This document shows positions 34,540 to 43,516 of a stretch of DNA of 64,000 nucleotides, piece after piece. Source of the DNA: Cognatiyoonia koreensis (lineage in GTDB: Bacteria > Pseudomonadota > Alphaproteobacteria > Rhodobacterales > Rhodobacteraceae); contig NZ_FOIZ01000001.1 of assembly GCF_900109295.1 (NCBI RefSeq), positions 62,001 to 126,000 on the forward strand, given 5' to 3'. Numbering within the stretch: position 1 is the first letter of the stretch; every line of letters begins with the position of its first letter. The position numbers and the translations under genes were made by a program. The notes under the pieces are model-generated. The model did no database searches and was not told where the DNA came from. It saw nothing but the letters and a program-made list of their open reading frames with translations.

Positions 34540-35064
34540 ATGAATATTCGCACCAAAGCCCTTCTGGTCGTTCTGGCCATGTCCACAGCAGCCTGCACGA
34601 ACCCCAACAGGTTCGGTGGCGGGAATACAGGCACGGAAACCGGGGCAGGTGCCGGCGCAGCCGTTCCACCGCCACTGACGGGAGCCAATGACCCGACCAG
34701 CCCGCAGTATTTCAACCAGACGATCGGTGATCGTGTCCTGTTTCAGGTCGACAGTTCGACCCTGACTCCGGCAGGACAGGCGACGCTTGACGGTCAGGCT
34801 GGCTGGTTGCAGACCAACAACGACTATCTTGCCATCATCGAAGGCCATGCGGACGAGCAAGGCACGCGGGAATACAACATCGCCCTCGGCGCGCGACGTG
34901 CGAATGCGGTGCGTGAATACCTGATCTCAAGAGGCATCGCGCCCACACGCCTGCGCACGATCAGCTATGGCAAGGAACGCCCGATCGAAGTCTGTTCCAC
35001 CGAAGCGTGCTATTCCAAGAACCGACGCGCGGTCACGATCATTTCGGTCGGCGGCACCAGCTAA
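34540..35064 (+). CDS. pal: Peptidoglycan-associated lipoprotein Pal
   Basis: A 174-residue outer-membrane lipoprotein. The signal sequence ends in a lipobox with the lipidated cysteine C19 (STAAC). A Gly-rich linker (about 27-50) leads to the OmpA-like domain, with FQVDSSTLTPAGQATLDGQA, EGHADEQGTREYNIALGARR and NRRAVTI. The Asp and Arg that bind meso-diaminopimelate in peptidoglycan are in the EGHADEQGT and ALGARRA blocks. It anchors the outer membrane to the wall with TolB. Confidence 0.96.
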   Translation: MNIRTKALLVVLAMSTAACTNPNRFGGGNTGTETGAGAGAAVPPPLTGANDPTSPQYFNQTIGDRVLFQVDSSTLTPAGQATLDGQAGWLQTNNDYLAIIEGHADEQGTREYNIALGARRANAVREYLISRGIAPTRLRTISYGKERPIEVCSTEACYSKNRRAVTIISVGGTS

Positions 35065-35083
35065 ACCAAAAGGGTGGGGACCC

Positions 35084-35905
35084 ATGTTGACGCGATTTTC
35101 ATTGGTATTGGCGATGGGGCTTGCGGCCCCGTTTGCCGTTTCTGCACAGGATCAGACGCTGGCGGACATCCGTCAGCAACTGTCCGTGCTCTATGTCGAC
35201 ATCCAGCGCCTGCGCACCGAACTGTCGACCACCGGCGCGCTGACGACCGGCGCGGTCGGGAACACACCGCTTGATCGCCTCAACGCGATCGAGTCCGAGT
35301 TGCAGCGCCTGACCTCAAAAACAGAGGAACTGGAATTTCGCGTGAACCGCATCACCGTCGACGGAACCAACCGGATTGGTGATCTGGAATTCCGGCTGTG
35401 TGAACTCGAAGAAGGCTGCGACATCACCCAACTTGGCGACACACCGTCGCTCGGTGGCAATGACAGTGCCATCAGCGTGCCCGCACCGGCACCATCAAAC
35501 GAAACTGGCGGACCCGCCCTCGCAGTGGGTGAACAGGCCGACCTGACGCGGGCGCAGGAGGCGCTCGCTGAAAGTGACTTTCGCAGCGCCGCTGACATCC
35601 TTGCGACCTTTAGCGAGACCTACCCAGGTTCCTCAGTGACGGCAAAGGCCGCGTTCCTGCGCGGGCAGGCGCTCGAAGGTCTGGGCGAAACTGCTGACGC
35701 GGCACGGGCGTATCTGGAAAGCTTTTCTGCCAATGCCGACAGCGAAGAAGCCCCGCAAGCGCTTTACCGTCTTGGGGCTGCACTTGGCGATCTGGGACAG
35801 ACCCAGGACGCTTGTCTGACATTGGGCGAAGTCAGCGTGCGCTATCCCGGCAATCCCGCAGTCGCAGATGCGCAGGCGACGATGCAGTCGTTGGGATGCA
35901 GCTAG
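35084..35905 (+). CDS. cpoB: Cell division coordinator CpoB (YbgF)
   Basis: A 273-residue periplasmic protein. A signal peptide ends near residue 20 (FAVSAQ). A coiled-coil region (about 22-100, LADIRQQLSVLYVDIQRLRTE and LNAIESELQRLTSKTEEL) drives trimer formation. A linker leads to a C-terminal TPR domain (about 150-273) with RAQEALAESDFRSAADILAT, LRGQALEGLGETADAARAYL and ALYRLGAALGDLGQTQDACL. It coordinates peptidoglycan synthesis with Tol-mediated constriction. GGGTGGGG precedes the ATG at 35084; upstream codons lie inside pal. Its last 10 bases overlap tilS. Confidence 0.93.
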   Translation: MLTRFSLVLAMGLAAPFAVSAQDQTLADIRQQLSVLYVDIQRLRTELSTTGALTTGAVGNTPLDRLNAIESELQRLTSKTEELEFRVNRITVDGTNRIGDLEFRLCELEEGCDITQLGDTPSLGGNDSAISVPAPAPSNETGGPALAVGEQADLTRAQEALAESDFRSAADILATFSETYPGSSVTAKAAFLRGQALEGLGETADAARAYLESFSANADSEEAPQALYRLGAALGDLGQTQDACLTLGEVSVRYPGNPAVADAQATMQSLGCS

Positions 35906-37137
35906 ACCACGCCGACAAGGCACTTCTTCACTGGATTGACCGCGCTTTTGGTGCGGAACGGCCCGCCAGGATCGGTGTTGCCGTTTCTGGCGGTGGTGAT
36001 TCAATGGCGTTGCTGCATCTCTATATGCGCTGGGCGCAACAAAGCGGCGTGCCGATTGCAGCGGTTACGGTCGATCACAGCCTACGCGAAGGATCCGCAG
36101 CAGAGGCGGCCAAGGTCGCGTGTTTCTGCGCAGAGCACGGCATCGCGCACGAGACTTTGGTTTGGGACAATTGGGACGGGCACGGAAATCTTCAGGCGGC
36201 GGCCCGCGATGCGCGGTATTGGATGATCGCTGCATGGGCGCTGGCAAATGACATCGACGGTATCGCCTTGGGCCACACGAAAGACGATAGCGTCGAAACC
36301 TTTCTGATGCGCCTGGCCCGCAAGGCCGGAATCGACGGGCTGGCGCTGATGGAGTCACAATTCACGCGCGAAGGGCTTCGCTGGGCGCGGCCGCTTTGGC
36401 TGGCGACACGGGCAGACCTGCGATCCTACCTCGCGCGACATGATGTGGACTGGATCGATGATCCCAGCAACGACGATGTCGATTTTGAACGGGTGCGCGT
36501 GCGGCAGGCGCTTGTCGCACTGTCCGATCTGGGGGTGTCTCAGGATGCATTACATCAGACAGCCCATCACGCCGCACAGGCCCGCGATGCGCTGGACCAT
36601 TACACAAGGATCGAGGCAGGGCTGCACATCACGCAGGTTGGTGGCGATCTGATCCTGCCTGCAAAGCCGGACCTTCCTGCGGAGATGATCCGTCGGCTTT
36701 GGACCAAAGCTGTGCAGTGGGTCGGGCGATTGGACTATCCGCCAAGGGCAACGTCCATCCGTCATCTTCAGGGCGGACTCGCACTTGATGGAAAGGCAAC
36801 GGCTGGCGGCTGTCTGGCGATTACCGAGGGCGGTCAGGTGCGGATCACGCGCGAACATCAGGCAGTCAAGATGATGACCGGGGCGACCCATCTTCCTTGG
36901 GATAAACACTGGCAGCTTGAGGGACCGCACGCAAAGGATCTGCACGTTGCAGCACTTGGCGAAGCGGTCAAGGATTGCCCCGACTGGCGCGAAACGGGTC
37001 TGCCACGGGCAAGCCTGATGGCGACCCCTGCGGTTTGGCGCGGGGACATGCTGATCGCGGCACCACTGGCTGGCGACAGTCGTGGCTGGACGGCCCAAAT
37101 TGTCGCGGATTTCCATTCATCACTGCTTACGCATTGA
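35896..37137 (+). CDS. tilS: tRNA(Ile)-lysidine synthase
   Basis: A 413-residue PP-loop ATPase that converts C34 of tRNA-Ile(CAU) to lysidine. The signature SGGGDS lies near residues 31-36 in GVAVSGGGDSMALLHL. HSLREGSAAEAAKVACFC and ALGHTKDDSVETFLMRLARKAG complete the catalytic N-domain. The C-terminal part is longer than the minimal form. ATG at 35896 overlaps cpoB by 10 bases; a start at an upstream codon falls inside cpoB. It is followed by ftsH, as in many bacteria. Confidence 0.93.
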   Translation: MQLDHADKALLHWIDRAFGAERPARIGVAVSGGGDSMALLHLYMRWAQQSGVPIAAVTVDHSLREGSAAEAAKVACFCAEHGIAHETLVWDNWDGHGNLQAAARDARYWMIAAWALANDIDGIALGHTKDDSVETFLMRLARKAGIDGLALMESQFTREGLRWARPLWLATRADLRSYLARHDVDWIDDPSNDDVDFERVRVRQALVALSDLGVSQDALHQTAHHAAQARDALDHYTRIEAGLHITQVGGDLILPAKPDLPAEMIRRLWTKAVQWVGRLDYPPRATSIRHLQGGLALDGKATAGGCLAITEGGQVRITREHQAVKMMTGATHLPWDKHWQLEGPHAKDLHVAALGEAVKDCPDWRETGLPRASLMATPAVWRGDMLIAAPLAGDSRGWTAQIVADFHSSLLTH

Positions 37138-37221
37138 AGATCGCGCTTAACCCTCTATTTTAGAGGTAACGTTTAAGGTGCGACTCTGCTGCACCGCACT
37201 TCCCGTCAAAGGAGTTTCCCC

Positions 37222-39138
37222 TTGGGTAACGCACGCAATATCGTCTTCTGGGTCGTCTTGTTCCTGTTGGTTCTGGCTCTGTTCAACCTCTTTTCCGGTG
37301 GACAGAATAACCAGCTCGCGAATGGCGAAACCTATTCCGAATTCGTTCAGTCTGTTGACAACGGCGACGTCCAAAATGTCGTAATCGACGGCGAGACCGT
37401 CCGTTACACGGTCGGTGGTCAGGAATTCGTGACAGTCAAACCGCAAGATGCTGAAATCACAGCGCTTCTTGTCGAAAAGAACGTCCCGTTCGAGGCGCGT
37501 AGCCAAGAACAATCGGTATTCCAGTCCTTCCTTTTAGGGCTGCTGCCCTTCCTGTTGCTGATCGGTGTCTGGGTCTATTTCATGAACCGGATGCAGGGTG
37601 GCGGCAAAGGCGGTGCGATGGGCTTTGGCAAGTCCAAGGCAAAGCTGCTGACAGAAAAGCATGGCCGGGTCACATTCGACGAAGTGGCGGGTATTGACGA
37701 AGCCAAGGACGAACTTGAAGAGATCGTTGAATTCCTGCGCAATCCACAGAAATTCAGCCGCCTTGGCGGTAAAATCCCGAAAGGTGCGTTGCTTGTTGGC
37801 CCTCCGGGCACAGGTAAAACGCTTCTTGCGCGGGCAATCGCCGGTGAAGCAGGCGTGCCGTTCTTCACAATTTCGGGGTCCGATTTCGTCGAAATGTTCG
37901 TTGGTGTGGGTGCGTCCCGCGTCCGCGACATGTTCGAACAGGCGAAGAAGAACGCACCATGTATCGTCTTCATTGACGAAATCGACGCTGTGGGCCGGTC
38001 CCGTGGTGCCGGCTATGGCGGCGGCAACGACGAACGCGAACAGACGCTGAACCAGCTGCTGGTTGAAATGGACGGTTTTGAAGCCAACGAAGGCATCATC
38101 ATCATCGCCGCAACGAACCGTCCTGACGTGCTTGACCCCGCGCTTCTACGTCCGGGCCGCTTTGACCGTCAGGTGCAAGTGCCGAACCCCGACATCAAAG
38201 GCCGCGAGAAAATCCTTGGCGTACACGCACGCAAGGTGCCGCTTGGTCCTGATGTCGATCTGCGCATCATTGCACGTGGTACACCGGGTTTTTCGGGTGC
38301 TGACCTCGCGAACTTGGTGAACGAATCCGCCCTGACGGCGGCACGTGTCGGGCGCCGTTTCGTGACGATGATCGATTTCGAAAACGCCAAGGACAAGGTT
38401 ATGATGGGGGCCGAACGCCGCTCCATGGTCATGACCGAAGACGAAAAGAAACTCACCGCCTATCACGAGGCGGGCCACGCTGTCGTGGGTCTGAACGTGC
38501 CGCAGCATGATCCGATCCATAAAGCGACGATCATTCCGCGCGGTCGCGCCTTGGGCCTTGTTCTGTCGCTGCCAGAACGTGACCAACTGTCCGTCAGCTT
38601 CACCAAGTACAAGTCCAAGATCGCAATGGCGATGGGCGGCAAGGTGGCCGAAGAACTGATCTTTGGCCCTGAAAACGTCACATCCGGCGCGACCTCTGAT
38701 ATCCAGCAGGTGTCCAAGATCGCCCGCGCGATGGTGACTCAGTTTGGTATGTCCGAAAAGATCGGCCATATCGATTATGCCAACGAACAGCAAAGCTATC
38801 TTGGGAACTATGGCGGGGGGACGAACCACTCGGCCGAGACGCAAAAGCTGATTGACGAAGAAGTACGTCGCATCATCGATGAAGGCTATGACACTGCGAA
38901 ACGCATTCTGACTGAAAAGCGTCAGGATCTCGAAAACCTCGCGAAAGGTCTGCTGGAATACGAAACCCTGACCGGCAGTGAGATCACGAAGGTGATTGCG
39001 GGCCAGCCGCTGAACCGGGGTGACGACGAAGAAGAAGACACACCGCCGACCGGTGGCAATTCGGTTGTCTCAATCCCGAAAACGTCGAAAAAGCCCAAGT
39101 CGTCAGATGGCGGGATGGAACCTGAACCGACGGCCTAG
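37222..39138 (+). CDS. ftsH: ATP-dependent zinc metalloprotease FtsH
   Basis: A 638-residue inner-membrane AAA+ protease that degrades unstable and misassembled proteins. Two N-terminal helices (near 7-25 and 95-118) flank a periplasmic loop. Walker A is [14 protein letters not shown] near 193-200 and Walker B is [13 protein letters not shown]. The second region of homology contains [20 protein letters not shown], and the zinc site is HEAGH at 415-419. The start is TTG at 37222, supported by AAAGGAG at a good distance; no ATG gives the first helix. A short hairpin (CCTCTA TTT TAGAGG at 37152-37166) lies in the leader. A strong terminator follows. Confidence 0.97.
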   Translation: MGNARNIVFWVVLFLLVLALFNLFSGGQNNQLANGETYSEFVQSVDNGDVQNVVIDGETVRYTVGGQEFVTVKPQDAEITALLVEKNVPFEARSQEQSVFQSFLLGLLPFLLLIGVWVYFMNRMQGGGKGGAMGFGKSKAKLLTEKHGRVTFDEVAGIDEAKDELEEIVEFLRNPQKFSRLGGKIPKGALLVGPPGTGKTLLARAIAGEAGVPFFTISGSDFVEMFVGVGASRVRDMFEQAKKNAPCIVFIDEIDAVGRSRGAGYGGGNDEREQTLNQLLVEMDGFEANEGIIIIAATNRPDVLDPALLRPGRFDRQVQVPNPDIKGREKILGVHARKVPLGPDVDLRIIARGTPGFSGADLANLVNESALTAARVGRRFVTMIDFENAKDKVMMGAERRSMVMTEDEKKLTAYHEAGHAVVGLNVPQHDPIHKATIIPRGRALGLVLSLPERDQLSVSFTKYKSKIAMAMGGKVAEELIFGPENVTSGATSDIQQVSKIARAMVTQFGMSEKIGHIDYANEQQSYLGNYGGGTNHSAETQKLIDEEVRRIIDEGYDTAKRILTEKRQDLENLAKGLLEYETLTGSEITKVIAGQPLNRGDDEEEDTPPTGGNSVVSIPKTSKKPKSSDGGMEPEPTA

Positions 39139-39158
39139 GACGTCAGTGAACGGCAATG

Positions 39159-39187
39159 AAAGGCCCCGCAAACTTGCGGGGCCTTTT
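39159..39187 (+). terminator. Rho-independent terminator after ftsH
   Basis: A stem of about 12 bp (AAAGGCCCCGCAA at 39159-39171 with TTGCGGGGCCTTT at 39174-39186) and T run. It lies 20 bases after the ftsH stop. The hairpin falls in a 5' in-frame extension of the next gene, which is therefore rejected as coding. Confidence 0.9.
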
Positions 39188-39242
39188 GCGTTGCACAGTA
39201 TCCATTCCCGTTGCACCTTGCCTAAAAAAACCGGAGCCTGAC

Positions 39243-39827
39243 ATGCCAGCCTTGAAGCCAACGCAGTTTAGCGGAACGATTACATGGCTTGGCTATGTCC
39301 CGCATCGCGATGACCCGACACTGGCGACCGAAAAACTGACAAAGATGCCGTTAGATTTCGGCGGTTATGCCGGGGATTGTCACGCTGGCCTGACCCGCCC
39401 GTCCTGCAGCCGCGTCACATCACAACATCCGCGCGGAACCGAAATTCGCAACACGCGGCAACTTAGCATCGTCAGTGCCGAAGAATGCGCCGAGGTGGCT
39501 GGAACGCTCGGCCTCGACACGCTCGACCCTGTTTGGGTCGGGGCCTCGATCGTCATCTCGGGCGTCCCCGATTTCTCGCACTTGCCGCCATCCTCAAGGT
39601 TGCAAACGCAACACGGCGTCACGCTCATCGTCGATATGCAAAACCGGCCATGCCAGTTCCCCGCGATGACGATTGCAAGAGTGAAACCGGGGTTTGGCAA
39701 AGACTACAAGGCAGCAGCCAAAGGCAAGCGCGGTGTAACGGCCAGTGTGGAACGCTGTGGGGTCTTGCAGGTTGGGGATGTGGTGACCCTGCACATCCCT
39801 GACCAAAGAGCGTGGTCGCCAGAATAA
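39243..39827 (+). CDS. MOSC domain protein
   Basis: A 194-residue protein consisting mostly of a MOSC domain (molybdenum cofactor sulfurase C-terminal). GDCHAGLTRPSC near 47-58, GTEIRNTRQLSIVSAEE near 67-83 and ENxR-like MQNRPCQFP near 140 are the visible blocks. Such proteins are thought to carry or transfer sulfur or handle N-hydroxylated and molybdenum-linked substrates. CGGAG six bases before the ATG at 39243 supports this start. No molybdenum cofactor gene lies nearby. The 343 bases after it hold no convincing gene. Confidence 0.85.
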   Translation: MPALKPTQFSGTITWLGYVPHRDDPTLATEKLTKMPLDFGGYAGDCHAGLTRPSCSRVTSQHPRGTEIRNTRQLSIVSAEECAEVAGTLGLDTLDPVWVGASIVISGVPDFSHLPPSSRLQTQHGVTLIVDMQNRPCQFPAMTIARVKPGFGKDYKAAAKGKRGVTASVERCGVLQVGDVVTLHIPDQRAWSPE

Positions 39828-40170
39828 AATTCCCACCCGCCTCAGGTGGCCCCCGCGTCACTTGTCTGGAACGTCGTATCAGACGGCGTAGAAATAGAAC
39901 GCCGGAATGCACTTGGTCCCGTCGGCAAATCCGTCACTTACCGCAGCTTCTTCTGCGCCGGATCACATCTTGCGATGGTCATTTGGCCGACAAATCAGTT
40001 TCTGCAGCCCTTTGTTCCCCAAGGCGCGTTTCCAATCCGAAACGGGCGTGCGCTTAATGGACGATTCCGGTGCTGAAAATGTCGTTATCACTGCCTGTCG
40101 CTGATGCACTCACCGATAGAAGCGGTATGAAACGTTGCGGCATAAGATCGCGCACAACAGGGATATGGCA
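39828..40170. other. Intergenic region before fhs
   Basis: 343 bases. A 76-codon open frame at 39846-40076 starts with GTG without a ribosome binding site and has no recognisable features, so I do not call it a gene. No terminator, repeat or known folate-sensing RNA was recognised, although the region is long for the leader of a one-carbon gene. Confidence 0.5.
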
Positions 40171-41847
40171 ATGGAATACAAGTCAGACATCGAGATCGCC
40201 CGCGAAGCGAAGAAGCGGCCCATTCAGGAAATCGGTGCCAAGCTCGGGATCGGCACGGACGATCTGCTGCCCTATGGGCACGACAAGGCAAAGGTCAGCC
40301 AAAGCTTTATCAATTCCGTACAGGGCAACAAAGATGGCAAGCTGATCCTTGTGACCGCGATCAACCCGACACCTGCGGGTGAGGGCAAAACAACCACCAC
40401 AGTCGGCCTTGGCGACGGTCTGAACGCCATTGGCAAGAAGGCCGCGATCTGTATTCGCGAGGCATCGCTAGGTCCGTGTTTCGGCATGAAGGGCGGCGCT
40501 GCGGGCGGCGGGTATGCTCAGGTTGTTCCGATGGAAGAAATGAACCTGCATTTCACCGGCGATTTCCACGCGATCACATCGGCGCACAATCTGCTGTCCG
40601 CAATGATCGACAATCACATCTACTGGGGCAACGAACTGGAAATCGACATCCGCCGTGTCGTGTGGCGGCGTGTCATGGATATGAACGACCGCGCGTTGCG
40701 CCAGATCACGGCGTCGCTTGGCGGCGTCGCAAACGGATTCCCGCGCGAGGCGGGTTTTGACATCACGGTCGCATCGGAAGTCATGGCGATCCTCTGCCTT
40801 GCCCGCGATCTGAAGGACCTGCAAAACCGTCTTGGCGATATCATCGTGGCCTATCGTCGCGATCGCACGCCGGTGTATGCGCGCGACATCAAGGCTGACG
40901 GCGCGATGACCGTGCTGCTGAAAGACGCGATGCAGCCGAACCTTGTGCAGACACTGGAAAACAACCCGGCATTCGTCCACGGCGGCCCATTCGCGAACAT
41001 CGCCCACGGCTGTAACTCGGTCACGGCAACGACCACTGCGTTGAAATTGGCCGATTATGTCGTGACCGAAGCCGGGTTCGGTGCTGACCTCGGTGCCGAG
41101 AAATTCATGAACATCAAATGCCGCAAGGCGGGGATCGCCCCGTCCGTCGTGGTCGTCGTCGCGACCGTGCGCGCGATGAAGATGAACGGTGGCGTCGCCA
41201 AGGCCGACCTTGGCACGGAAAACGTTGATGCGGTCAACGCGGGCTGCCCGAACCTTGGCCGCCATATCGAGAACGTCAAAAGCTTCGGCGTGCCCGTTGT
41301 CGTCGCGATAAACCACTTCGTTTCGGACACCGACGCCGAAGTCGAAGCCGTCAAAGCCTACGTGCAAAGCCAGGGGTCAGAGGCGATCCTGTGCAAGCAC
41401 TGGGCGCATGGTTCAGAAGGCACAAAGGATCTTGCCACCCGCGTTGCCGAAATCGCGGACAAGGGCGAAGCGCAATTCGCACCGATCTACGGCGACGAGT
41501 TGAGCCTTTTTGAAAAGATCGACACGATCGCCAAGCGCATCTACCGCGCAGACGAGGTGATCGCCGACAAGAAAATCCGCGACCAGCTCAAGCAATGGGA
41601 AGAGCAAGGGTATGGCAATCTGCCTGTCTGTATGGCCAAGACCCAGTATTCCTTCACAACCGATCCCAGCGTGCGTGGCGCGCCCACCGGCCACTCCGTG
41701 CCAATCCGCGAAGTTAGGCTAAGCGCGGGGGCCGGTTTTGTCGTGGCAATCTGTGGAGAGATCATGACCATGCCTGGCTTACCCCGTGTTCCCTCGGCAG
41801 AAGCCATCATGCTGAACGACGATGGCCAGATCGAAGGCCTGTTCTGA
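40171..41847 (+). CDS. fhs: Formate--tetrahydrofolate ligase
   Basis: A 558-residue ATP-dependent enzyme making 10-formyl-tetrahydrofolate from formate. The N-terminus [18 protein letters not shown] and the P-loop [18 protein letters not shown] near 66-83 are typical. [24 protein letters not shown] and [12 protein letters not shown] are the further conserved blocks, and the C-terminal [17 protein letters not shown] matches. The ATG at 40171 is preferred over 40165 because AGGG sits at a better distance. It precedes folD by 66 bases and together they form a C1-folate pathway that can also oxidise or assimilate formate. Confidence 0.96.
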   Translation: MEYKSDIEIAREAKKRPIQEIGAKLGIGTDDLLPYGHDKAKVSQSFINSVQGNKDGKLILVTAINPTPAGEGKTTTTVGLGDGLNAIGKKAAICIREASLGPCFGMKGGAAGGGYAQVVPMEEMNLHFTGDFHAITSAHNLLSAMIDNHIYWGNELEIDIRRVVWRRVMDMNDRALRQITASLGGVANGFPREAGFDITVASEVMAILCLARDLKDLQNRLGDIIVAYRRDRTPVYARDIKADGAMTVLLKDAMQPNLVQTLENNPAFVHGGPFANIAHGCNSVTATTTALKLADYVVTEAGFGADLGAEKFMNIKCRKAGIAPSVVVVVATVRAMKMNGGVAKADLGTENVDAVNAGCPNLGRHIENVKSFGVPVVVAINHFVSDTDAEVEAVKAYVQSQGSEAILCKHWAHGSEGTKDLATRVAEIADKGEAQFAPIYGDELSLFEKIDTIAKRIYRADEVIADKKIRDQLKQWEEQGYGNLPVCMAKTQYSFTTDPSVRGAPTGHSVPIREVRLSAGAGFVVAICGEIMTMPGLPRVPSAEAIMLNDDGQIEGLF

Positions 41848-41913
41848 TCCAATGGGGCGGCAGGCGCATGCCGGTGCCGACCCAAGCGACCCCAAAGTGA
41901 CAAAGGACGCCCT

Positions 41914-42822
41914 ATGACAGCTACAGTGATTGACGGAAAAGCCTTTGCGGCCAAGGTACGTGGGCAGGTAGCGGAACATGTGGCGCGCCTGAAAGAGGTT
42001 CACGGGATCACGCCGGGCCTCGCCGTCGTTCTTGTCGGCGAAGATCCGGCGTCGCAGGTTTATGTGCGGTCCAAAGGCAAGATGACGGTCGAAGTTGGTA
42101 TGGCCTCTTTCGAACATCGCCTCGCAATTGATACCTCAGAAGCGGATCTGCTGAAGGTCGTGCATGATCTGAACAATGATCCTGCTGTGCATGGCATTCT
42201 GGTCCAGCTTCCACTGCCCGATCACCTTGATTCCGATCTTGTCATCAACGCGATTGACCCGGCCAAGGACGTAGACGGCTTTCACATTTCGAATGTGGGT
42301 CTGCTGGGAACCGGACAGAAAAGCATGGTGCCGTGCACGCCGCTCGGGAGTTTGATGATGCTGCGCGATCACCTCGGCAGTCTGTCGGGCAAGAGCGCGG
42401 TTGTGATCGGGCGATCCAATATCGTGGGCAAGCCGATGGCGCAGCTTTTGTTGAATGACAGTTGCACAGTCACGATCGCCCATTCGCGCACGGCAGATTT
42501 GCCCAGTGTGGTGCGTCAGGCCGATATCGTCGTTGCTGCAGTCGGCCGGCCTCAAATGGTGCAGGGCGACTGGATCAAGCCGGGTGCCACCGTCATTGAC
42601 GTCGGGATCAACCGCATCGACGCAGGCACCAAAGACGATGGATCACCAAAGACGCGTCTTGTTGGCGATTGCGACTATGACAGCTGTGCAGCGGTTGCCG
42701 GTGCAATCACGCCGGTTCCGGGTGGGGTCGGGCCAATGACGATCGCCTGTCTGCTCGCCAACACAGTTACCGCCTGCTGTCGGGCGAATGGTTTGGCAGA
42801 ACCTGAAGGGCTGACCGCCTAA
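41914..42822 (+). CDS. folD: Methylenetetrahydrofolate dehydrogenase / cyclohydrolase FolD
   Basis: A 302-residue bifunctional enzyme that interconverts methylene-, methenyl- and formyl-tetrahydrofolate. The catalytic lysine lies in VYVRSKGK near 48-55, VQLPLPDHL and DVDGFH follow, [18 protein letters not shown] is the NADP-binding site, and the C-terminal [19 protein letters not shown] is the family signature. It is the natural partner of fhs upstream. Its stop overlaps the stop of the convergent pdeM gene by 4 bases. Confidence 0.97.
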   Translation: MTATVIDGKAFAAKVRGQVAEHVARLKEVHGITPGLAVVLVGEDPASQVYVRSKGKMTVEVGMASFEHRLAIDTSEADLLKVVHDLNNDPAVHGILVQLPLPDHLDSDLVINAIDPAKDVDGFHISNVGLLGTGQKSMVPCTPLGSLMMLRDHLGSLSGKSAVVIGRSNIVGKPMAQLLLNDSCTVTIAHSRTADLPSVVRQADIVVAAVGRPQMVQGDWIKPGATVIDVGINRIDAGTKDDGSPKTRLVGDCDYDSCAAVAGAITPVPGGVGPMTIACLLANTVTACCRANGLAEPEGLTA

Positions 42823-43478
42823 ACCACCGCTTTCAGTGGTACGGCCATCGCTTTGCGTCCGGTCAGCACCGCATGTGCTTGCGGGGACATCAAGGCGCGT
42901 AATGCCGGATGGTTGGCGCGCAAACCACCCGTGTAGGTGCCGAAGGCGGGCATGATGATCCGGTCCGTGTCGATTAGGAACGCAGGACGGGTTCCACCAC
43001 CTGCAAGCCCGCATTTAGGGTGGTAATGCCCTGAGATTTCGCCCTTTTCCTGCGTCGCAATATGACGGAACGCCAGCGGCCCAAGCGTCAGCTCGGCCAG
43101 ATGCCGCCCGCTCAGATTGACGGGCCCCGGGTCATGGTTGCCTTCGATCCAGACCCAATCGCGACCCGCCTGCAGGGTCGCCATGTGTAGATGATCTGTG
43201 TCCGAAAGGCTTTGCGCCGCATCCAGATCGTCGAAACTGTCACCAAGGCAAATCACCATTCCTGGATCAAGCACGGCAATCAGCGCGTCCAGCTTTTCCA
43301 GCGTGGCGCGGGTTTCATAAGGTGGCAGCATCCGCCCGGACCGCCGGGCAATTCGATCAGATTTCCCCAGATGCAGGTCGGACACGCACAGCGCGCGATG
43401 GTCACCAACCCAAAGCGCACCTTGCGGCAGCGCGGTCAGCGTGAGGTCGCAAAAGGAAAAATCATAAGCGCCGTTCAT
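42819..43478 (-). CDS. pdeM: Ligase-associated DNA damage response endonuclease PdeM
   Basis: A 219-residue metallophosphoesterase. The metal-binding motifs are CVSDLHLGK near 31-39, CLGDSFDD near 78, [11 protein letters not shown] near 113 and SGHYHPKCG near 150. These match PdeM, a calcineurin-like nuclease normally encoded with an ATP-dependent DNA ligase, an exonuclease and a DExH helicase. Only the helicase is adjacent here, 38 bases upstream. The gene is convergent with folD. Its role in repair is inferred from family and context. Confidence 0.88.
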   Translation of the reverse strand: MNGAYDFSFCDLTLTALPQGALWVGDHRALCVSDLHLGKSDRIARRSGRMLPPYETRATLEKLDALIAVLDPGMVICLGDSFDDLDAAQSLSDTDHLHMATLQAGRDWVWIEGNHDPGPVNLSGRHLAELTLGPLAFRHIATQEKGEISGHYHPKCGLAGGGTRPAFLIDTDRIIMPAFGTYTGGLRANHPALRALMSPQAHAVLTGRKAMAVPLKAVV

Positions 43479-43516
43479 GATCTGTTCTTAGGCTGTGAGG
43501 CAGACCGCGACAAGCC

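Noticed and set aside
39156..39242. N-terminal extension of the MOSC protein
   Set aside because: It runs through the ftsH terminator hairpin; the ATG at 39243 has CGGAG at the right distance.
39846..40076. A 76-codon open frame between the MOSC gene and fhs
   Set aside because: It starts with GTG, has no ribosome binding site, no domain, and overlaps a probable leader region.
40468..41367. A 299-codon open frame opposite fhs
   Set aside because: The His/Asp/Arg-rich translation is the expected mirror of a high-GC coding strand; fhs is full length on the other strand.
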